A DNA stretch of 11,305 nt from Acidobacteriota bacterium (GTDB lineage Bacteria; Acidobacteriota; Vicinamibacteria; Vicinamibacterales; UBA2999). Every line of letters starts with the position of its first letter. The first letter of the stretch is position 1. Shown here piece after piece: positions 7,991-11,305 of this stretch. Made by a program: the position numbers and the translations under genes. The notes beneath the pieces were generated by a model. The model ran no database searches. It was not told where the DNA came from and worked only from the letters and a program-made list of their open reading frames with translations. The stretch covers positions 1 to 11,305 of the forward strand of contig CANIAI010000033.1 in assembly GCA_947465275.1 (NCBI GenBank). The letters are read 5' to 3'.

Positions 7991-8210
7991 CGCGTTGGAC
8001 CCCTCACTTACGCGTTCGACCCCTCGATCTACGCGTTGGACCCCTCGAAGTTCGTTTCGACCCCCTCACGTTTCGTGTTCGTGTGCAGACTCTCTGGAAA
8101 CGGGCATGCAAACGCGCATCGGCGGGGCGGAATCACGCCTCAAAGAGGCTGAAATGCGTGTCGGATGGCACGAATCGCGAGTCCGACCCCACGAGAATCG
8201 TGTCGCGCGT
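7991..8210. repeat. Degenerate 21-bp periodic array
   Basis: The first units are clear: near-copies of CGCGTTSGACCCCTCGA begin at 7991, 8011, 8032 and, less well kept, at 8053, at steps of 20, 21 and 21 bases. The period continues in phase through poorly kept units (8074-8115) to a second better-kept block at about 8120-8203. There a 21-base step shows in repeats of GAA-TCN-CGN-GTC, and GTCCGACCCCACGA at 8181-8194 resembles the first block again. Weak traces may run on to about 8290. There are no unique spacers between units, so it is not a CRISPR array. It fills most of the 413-base gap between the DinB-like gene and the Fic remnant. Function unknown. Confidence 0.72.
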
Positions 8211-8387
8211 GCCGGCTGCACGGTTTCGGGGTCAACATGCACAGTCGATCCGTGCCGAGAGCCGTTTTTCTGTGCAAACATCGAAGAATTTCCCACACGC
8301 TGGAGAGATGCGCTTCGCCGATCCATGCGTGGGCCGCATGCGACGTTTCCGCGGAAACGCGGAGGTGGGTCGACGCGGCAGCCGAAG
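8211..8387. other. Non-coding spacer of unusual composition
   Basis: No gene is recognised between the periodic array and the Fic remnant. Part of it (about 8263-8300, with GTTTTTCTGTGCAAAC and GAAGAATTTCCC) is clearly richer in A and T than the neighbouring genes. The stretch ends with a 20-base palindromic repeat (separate entry). One frame stays open through the whole stretch into the Fic remnant, but its translation is not protein-like by eye. Confidence 0.5.
8342..8361. repeat. 20-bp palindromic repeat, copy 1
   Basis: GACGTTTCCGCGGAAACGCG contains the perfect 16-base palindrome CGTTTCCGCGGAAACG (8344-8359). An identical 20-base copy lies at 9164-9183. This copy is 26 bases before the first recognisable Fic codon and 32 bases before the ATG at 8394. 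The symmetry without a loop fits a dimeric regulator's operator better than a transcription terminator; a recombination or insertion scar is also possible. Confidence 0.75.
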
Positions 8388-8834
8388 CGGCTCATGTCGC
8401 ACGCGATGCTGCTCGACCTGCTCGACACCGGCGCCATCTGGTCGGTTGCGCGCGGGCTCGCGCGTCGCGAGGCGGAACACAAGGCGCACCTCATGGCGTG
8501 CGACCTGCCGCGGCGCAACGACGTGCAGCCGGATCGGCTGCGCGCGCGCATCCTGGATTGGGTGAGGGAAGAACAGGCGGTGGGGGCGCTTCCCCCTGGC
8601 GCCGAACGGGTGCTCGGCGCCGTGCTCGGGCGGGGTGAGCTTCCCCGCGGCGACGTGCCCGGGCTGCTCAATGCGAGCGACCGGCATGCCCGCCGCATCA
8701 CCGCGGCGCTCGTCGACCGTGGCGTGCTGGTCTCCGCAAGTTCGCGCGCGCCGCTGCGCATCACGTTCCCCGCCGCGCTCGCGTCGCGCTGGATGCCGGG
8801 GTTGTTTCCGGACGCATCTGGTGACCTGTTGTGA
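8388..8834 (+). pseudogene. Fic family protein, C-terminal remnant
   Basis: The readable part matches the C-terminal half of a family of Fic proteins (AMP-transferring or related enzymes). It starts at RLMSHAMLLDLL, which in intact members lies just after the catalytic HxFx(D/G)GNGR loop, and continues through GAIWSVARGLARREAEHKAH and LPRRND. It then jumps to VQPDRLRARILDWV and the winged-helix end ERVLGAVLGRGELPRGD...SDRHARRITAALVDRGVLVS...ITFPAALASRWMPGLFPD. From memory of intact relatives, about 40 residues (LDGRG...FMEGL) are missing between RND and VQPD, without loss of frame. The catalytic loop and the whole N-terminal half are absent upstream. From the ATG at 8394 a 146-residue product is possible, so it may still be translated as a DNA-binding-like fragment, but AMP transfer is not possible. 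Its stop overlaps the next gene's start. Confidence 0.8.
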
Positions 8835-9157
8835 CGACGCGACTGCCCTCGAACGTCCTCGCCGTCGGCGCGGTCTACATTTGCGCGATTGCCGCGATGC
8901 AGGGCCTGGGGCTGGGGACCGCGGCCGCCTACCTCACATATCCCGCATGGATCGTCGCGGCGGTCGCGACGCTGCTGCTGGCCCTCGCCAAGCCCGACTC
9001 GTTTCTCGCCGCCACCGCCTTCACGTGGACGGGACATCTCGTACTGCTGGTGGGCAGCGCCGTGCTGAACGTCGCAGGCGCGTATCTGATCGCCCGCAGC
9101 ATCTCCCGCAAGGGACCGGCTGATCCCTTCGGCGCCTCGAGTCCGCGTATCGAGTAG
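8831..9157 (+). CDS. Small integral membrane protein of unknown function
   Basis: A 108-residue hydrophobic protein without a family I recognise. Hydrophobic segments lie at about residues 8-27, 35-53, and 58-89, the last long enough for two short spans, so three or four membrane passes are likely. The C-terminus (ARSISRKGPADPFGASSPRIE) is polar with basic residues and probably cytoplasmic. The GTG start overlaps the stop of the Fic remnant as GTGA, which points to coupled translation and implies that at least the end of the remnant is still translated, or was until recently. The stop is followed after 6 bases by the second copy of the 20-base palindrome. Codon composition and the even hydrophobic pattern support a real gene, but no homologue can be named. 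Confidence 0.65.
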   Translation: MTTRLPSNVLAVGAVYICAIAAMQGLGLGTAAAYLTYPAWIVAAVATLLLALAKPDSFLAATAFTWTGHLVLLVGSAVLNVAGAYLIARSISRKGPADPFGASSPRIE

Positions 9158-9163
9158 CAGCAT

Positions 9164-9183
9164 GACGTTTCCGCGGAAACGCG
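9164..9183. repeat. 20-bp palindromic repeat, copy 2
   Basis: Identical to the 20 bases at 8342-8361, with the 16-base palindrome at 9166-9181. It lies 6 bases after the membrane protein stop, in the 69-base gap between that gene and the convergent VOC gene. It could form a short hairpin and help end transcription from both sides, though no T-run follows on either strand. Confidence 0.75.
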
Positions 9184-9226
9184 AGCGTGAGCCCTGTGCG
9201 CGCCGAGGTGTCCCACGACGTCGTGC

Positions 9227-9727
9227 CTACTGCCCGCCGATCGCCTTCCGCTGCAGCGAGTCCGGCGTGAGCTCGGCCAGCTCGATGCGGCCCATGTAGG
9301 GATCGGTGACGTTGGCGAGCAGCGCCTTCGTGTTGCCGCTCTTGTTCACCATGCTGACCGTCAGTCCCTTCTGCCGGAGCTGCTCCGCGACCGCCGCGAT
9401 GTTCTCGACCTGCAGCCCGTAGTGCGTGAACCCGGCCGGTCGATCCGGACCGGACTGCTGCAGCTCGAGAAAGGTGTTCTGGCTGACGTGCAGGTAGACG
9501 AGCGTCGGCTGCCCGGCGGCGTCGGTGACGCGGAACGCCTCGCGATACCCCATCTTCTGCGTGTAGTGGGCGATCGCCTCGGGGATGCTCGGCACGTTGA
9601 GGCCGACGTGGTTCATCATCACCACGTTCGCCGCCTGCCCCTGCGGCTGCCCCTGTCCCTGGGCCAGCGCCACGTGCGCCGCCGCGCCCACCATCAGACC
9701 TGCTGCAAAGAGGAACAATCCCTTCAT
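9227..9727 (-). CDS. Exported VOC-fold protein (glyoxalase/bleomycin-resistance superfamily)
   Basis: A 166-residue protein with a Sec signal peptide (MKGLFLFAAGLMVGAAAHVALA, likely cut near residue 22) and a Gln/Gly-rich spacer, then one VOC domain. The two beta-alpha-beta-beta-beta modules begin at NHVGLNVPSIPEAIAHY and THYGLQVENIAAVAEQL. The four metal-ligand positions of the fold are all filled: His40, Glu89, His102 and Glu149. VOC enzymes include glyoxalase I, dioxygenases, epimerases and thiol transferases for antibiotics; which one this is cannot be told. Export to the periplasm is uncommon for this fold. The ATG at 9727 has a good ribosome site (GGGAGA, four bases before it). A longer frame runs upstream across the divergent gene but has no signal-like start. 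Transcribed towards the membrane protein gene and divergently from the alpha/beta hydrolase gene. Confidence 0.9.
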   Translation of the reverse strand: MKGLFLFAAGLMVGAAAHVALAQGQGQPQGQAANVVMMNHVGLNVPSIPEAIAHYTQKMGYREAFRVTDAAGQPTLVYLHVSQNTFLELQQSGPDRPAGFTHYGLQVENIAAVAEQLRQKGLTVSMVNKSGNTKALLANVTDPYMGRIELAELTPDSLQRKAIGGQ

Positions 9728-9731
9728 GGCG

Positions 9732-9749
9732 TCTCCCGGGATGAGTATA
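9732..9749 (-). promoter_or_regulatory. VOC gene -10 box and ribosome binding site
   Basis: On the minus strand TATACT (9744-9749) matches the -10 consensus at five of six positions. GGGAGA (9732-9737) lies four bases before the ATG at 9727. Here the 16-base gap between box and start leaves a short leader with a ribosome site, unlike the leaderless-looking starts elsewhere in the window. No clear -35 was found. Confidence 0.55.
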
Positions 9750-9757
9750 GGGTGGCG

Positions 9758-9763
9758 TAGCAT
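9758..9763 (+). promoter_or_regulatory. -10-like box before the alpha/beta hydrolase gene
   Basis: TAGCAT stands seven bases before the ATG at 9771 with no Shine-Dalgarno run between (CTGACCC). The spacing is like that before 3565, 6228 and 6718 and fits a leaderless start. It shares the 43-base divergent gap with the VOC promoter. Confidence 0.35.
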
Positions 9764-9770
9764 CTGACCC

Positions 9771-11057
9771 ATGGCGATCTGGATTCTGGTCATCGTCGCG
9801 GCGGTCGTCACGGCCCTCCTGCTGTCCCGCGCGGGCCGGGGACGGCGGCCGTCCGGCACCGTTGACGACAGGCGACCAGGGCCGCGTGAGGTCAGGTCTC
9901 CGCAAGGGGGCGAGCGGGCGAAGCCGCCGATGCCGCCTGAACCGCCCCCGGATGCGGCCGCGCCGGAGCAGGCCCCTCCGCCTCCCACGGCACCCGCCCC
10001 GGCTGCGGTGCCTCCCGCGAGTCCTGTTGCCGCATCGCCGGCTGTTGCGTCGGCTACCCCCGCACCTTCACCAGACGCCGACCACTCGCAGATCACGATC
10101 TTCTATGGCACCGACCGCCTCGCGGACCCGGCTGCCGGCAAGGCGGTCTACGGTCCGGAGCGCGGTGCCGGACTTCAATACGGACTCGCGTCGGTGACCA
10201 TACCGGCCACGCACCGGCGCGGGGCGATCGAGCGGCCGAGCGTCTTCCGGCTCGAGTTCCGGGAAGATCCGTCGAAGCACATCGTGCTCGGGGGTGTCGT
10301 GCCGGTGGACGAAGAGATGTTCGTGGACCGGTTCCGCGCGATGCTCGCGCACGTGCACGCGCCGCAGGCGTTCGTGTTCGTCCACGGTTTCAACGTCTCG
10401 TTCGAGGACGCCTGCCTGCGGACGGCGCAGCTCGGCTACGACCTGAAGGACTTCGTCCCGGCGCTCTTCTCGTGGCCGTCGCGCGGCAGCGTCGTCGACT
10501 ACACGGCTGATGCCACCGCGATCCAGTGGTGCCGGCTGCACCTGCGCGCGTTCATCGAGACGCTGGTCACGCGCACCGGCGTGACGTCGCTCCACCTCAT
10601 CGCGCATAGCATGGGGTCGCAGGCGCTTGCGGCGCTCGTGTCGGAGTTCACCGACAGCGAGGTGGTGAAGGAAGTGATTCTCGCGGCGGCCGATCTGGAC
10701 CGCCGCATCTTCGAGGAGCAGATCGCCCCCGCGCTCGAGCACAAGCGGTCCGGCCGGACGACCGTCTACGCATCGAGCGCCGACCAGGCGCTGCAGCTCT
10801 CGAAGAAGGCCAACGCTGGCTACCCGCGGCTCGGCGACTGCGAGGACGGCGTGTGCGTGGTCCCGGGCGTCGAGACGGTCGACGTGTCGGGCGTCGCCGG
10901 CTCACGCTTCGGGCTGCGGCACTCCACCGTATTCGACGTCCGCACCATGGTCGACGACCTGCACCGGCTGCTCGACAATGGCATGCCCGCCGACCGGCGG
11001 GGGCTCGACGAGAAGACGGTCGCGGCGGGGAAGTACTGGATCGTTCCGGCGAGGTAG
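9771..11057 (+). CDS. Membrane-anchored alpha/beta hydrolase, DUF900 family
   Basis: A 428-residue protein. Residues 3-19 (IWILVIVAAVVTALLLS) form one N-terminal membrane anchor followed by basic residues. Residues about 50-103 are a Pro/Ala-rich linker. The catalytic domain from about 107 matches the DUF900-type alpha/beta hydrolases: ITIFYGTDR, the oxyanion-region FVFVHGFNVSFEDA (201-214), LFSWPSRGS, the nucleophile elbow HLIAHSMGS with Ser280, an acid in AAADLD (Asp308 or Asp310), and His384 in FGLRHS. Members are serine esterase-like hydrolases whose substrates are mostly unknown. With positive residues directly after the anchor, the positive-inside rule would place the domain in the cytoplasm, facing the inner membrane, but the Pro-rich linker is also common in periplasmic proteins, so the side is unsure. 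The ATG at 9771 directly precedes the anchor. It diverges from the exported VOC gene. Confidence 0.9.
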   Translation: MAIWILVIVAAVVTALLLSRAGRGRRPSGTVDDRRPGPREVRSPQGGERAKPPMPPEPPPDAAAPEQAPPPPTAPAPAAVPPASPVAASPAVASATPAPSPDADHSQITIFYGTDRLADPAAGKAVYGPERGAGLQYGLASVTIPATHRRGAIERPSVFRLEFREDPSKHIVLGGVVPVDEEMFVDRFRAMLAHVHAPQAFVFVHGFNVSFEDACLRTAQLGYDLKDFVPALFSWPSRGSVVDYTADATAIQWCRLHLRAFIETLVTRTGVTSLHLIAHSMGSQALAALVSEFTDSEVVKEVILAAADLDRRIFEEQIAPALEHKRSGRTTVYASSADQALQLSKKANAGYPRLGDCEDGVCVVPGVETVDVSGVAGSRFGLRHSTVFDVRTMVDDLHRLLDNGMPADRRGLDEKTVAAGKYWIVPAR

Positions 11058-11284
11058 ATCGCGTCGCACGCTCTGATGGCGACACCGTCCAGCGACCTTC
11101 TGCTCGATGCTTTCGCGGACCTCCTGTGCGCGCGGACGCTCGACGGCGATGAGCCGCGGTGTCGCCGCTGTGGAAGGGCAGCACGACCTGGCCCGCCGGC
11201 TCATCGAACGACAAGGCGGCACGCTACAGGGCTTCAGCGACGTCCCGGGACATGGTGCGCGGCATCAGCAGACTCGCTGAACGT
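11058..11284. other. Stretch without a recognised gene
   Basis: No family-like translation was seen in any frame after the hydrolase stop. A plus-strand frame from 11107 or 11149 to the TGA at 11280 would give 57 or 43 residues and ends just before the terminator-like end, but nothing supports it as a gene. Confidence 0.4.
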
Positions 11285-11305
11285 AAAAAAGGGCCGGCTC
11301 CCAGA
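11285..11305. terminator. Possible first half of a bidirectional terminator, cut by window end
   Basis: A run of six A (11285-11290) is followed by GGGCCGGCTCCC and AGA at the edge. If the missing sequence continues with the complementary arm and a T-run, this is an intrinsic terminator working in both directions, ending plus-strand transcription from the hydrolase and minus-strand transcription from outside. Only one arm is visible, so this is inferred from the A-tract plus GC arm. Confidence 0.4.

Noticed and set aside
6607..8007. A 466-codon minus-strand open frame
   Set aside because: Opposite the HAD and DinB-like genes with their complete motifs; a shadow frame.
7991..8210. CRISPR array
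   Set aside because: Units follow one another at 20-21 bases without spacers, are degenerate, and no cas gene is nearby.
8388..8834. Functional Fic/Doc toxin with antitoxin
   Set aside because: The HxFx(D/G)GNGR catalytic loop is missing, and no antitoxin-like gene with an inhibitory motif is adjacent.
8342..9183. Insertion sequence or integron cassette
   Set aside because: No transposase or integrase was found; the 20-bp repeats are palindromic rather than oriented terminal repeats, and no flanking target duplication was seen.
11149..11280. Possible 43-residue protein MSRGVAAVEGQHDLARRLIE...
   Set aside because: It ends just before the terminator-like element and looks helix-forming, but has no ribosome site, no recognised family, and competing open frames on both strands.
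11075..11305. Open plus-strand frame running off the window end, with a CRRC pair
   Set aside because: It would read through the A-tract and GC arm of the likely terminator and has no recognisable domain.

Overview
The window is GC-rich and densely coded and looks like a free-living bacterium. Gene content suggests Acidobacteriota (Vicinamibacteria-like): an ileS-lspA-lgt run, a cytoplasmic M16 peptidase pair, DinB-like and SRPBCC proteins, and a Fic-type fragment. That placement is a family-level impression, not a computed result; Myxococcota or Gemmatimonadota would also fit. No rRNA, tRNA, CRISPR array or intact transposase was seen.

Left part, minus strand (1-3493): isoleucyl-tRNA synthetase (ileS), lipoprotein signal peptidase (lspA) and the start of prolipoprotein diacylglyceryl transferase (lgt, cut by the window edge). 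The genes overlap by 4 and 20 bases, so they very likely form one coupled operon. LspA and Lgt act in the same lipoprotein maturation pathway.

Middle part, plus strand (3565-7980): two overlapping M16 peptidase-like genes, the first with a full zinc site and the second with that site lost but the Arg/Tyr pair kept. They are followed closely by an SRPBCC/AHSA1-like protein, a HAD-family hydrolase and a DinB-like metalloprotein. A 71-bp divergent promoter region separates this run from ileS. Several starts lie 6-7 bases after a TANNNT box with no clear Shine-Dalgarno sequence, which suggests leaderless transcripts.

Accessory patch (7981-9226): a 413-bp stretch with a degenerate 21-bp periodic array, then the C-terminal remnant of a Fic-family gene that has lost its catalytic half and appears to carry a second in-frame deletion, then a small membrane protein overlapping it by four bases. 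The same 20-bp palindromic sequence stands just before the Fic remnant and just after the membrane protein gene. This is the most unusual part of the window.

Right part (9227-11305): an exported VOC-fold protein (minus) and a membrane-anchored DUF900-type alpha/beta hydrolase (plus) diverge from a 43-bp promoter region. The last bases look like the first half of a bidirectional terminator cut by the window end.
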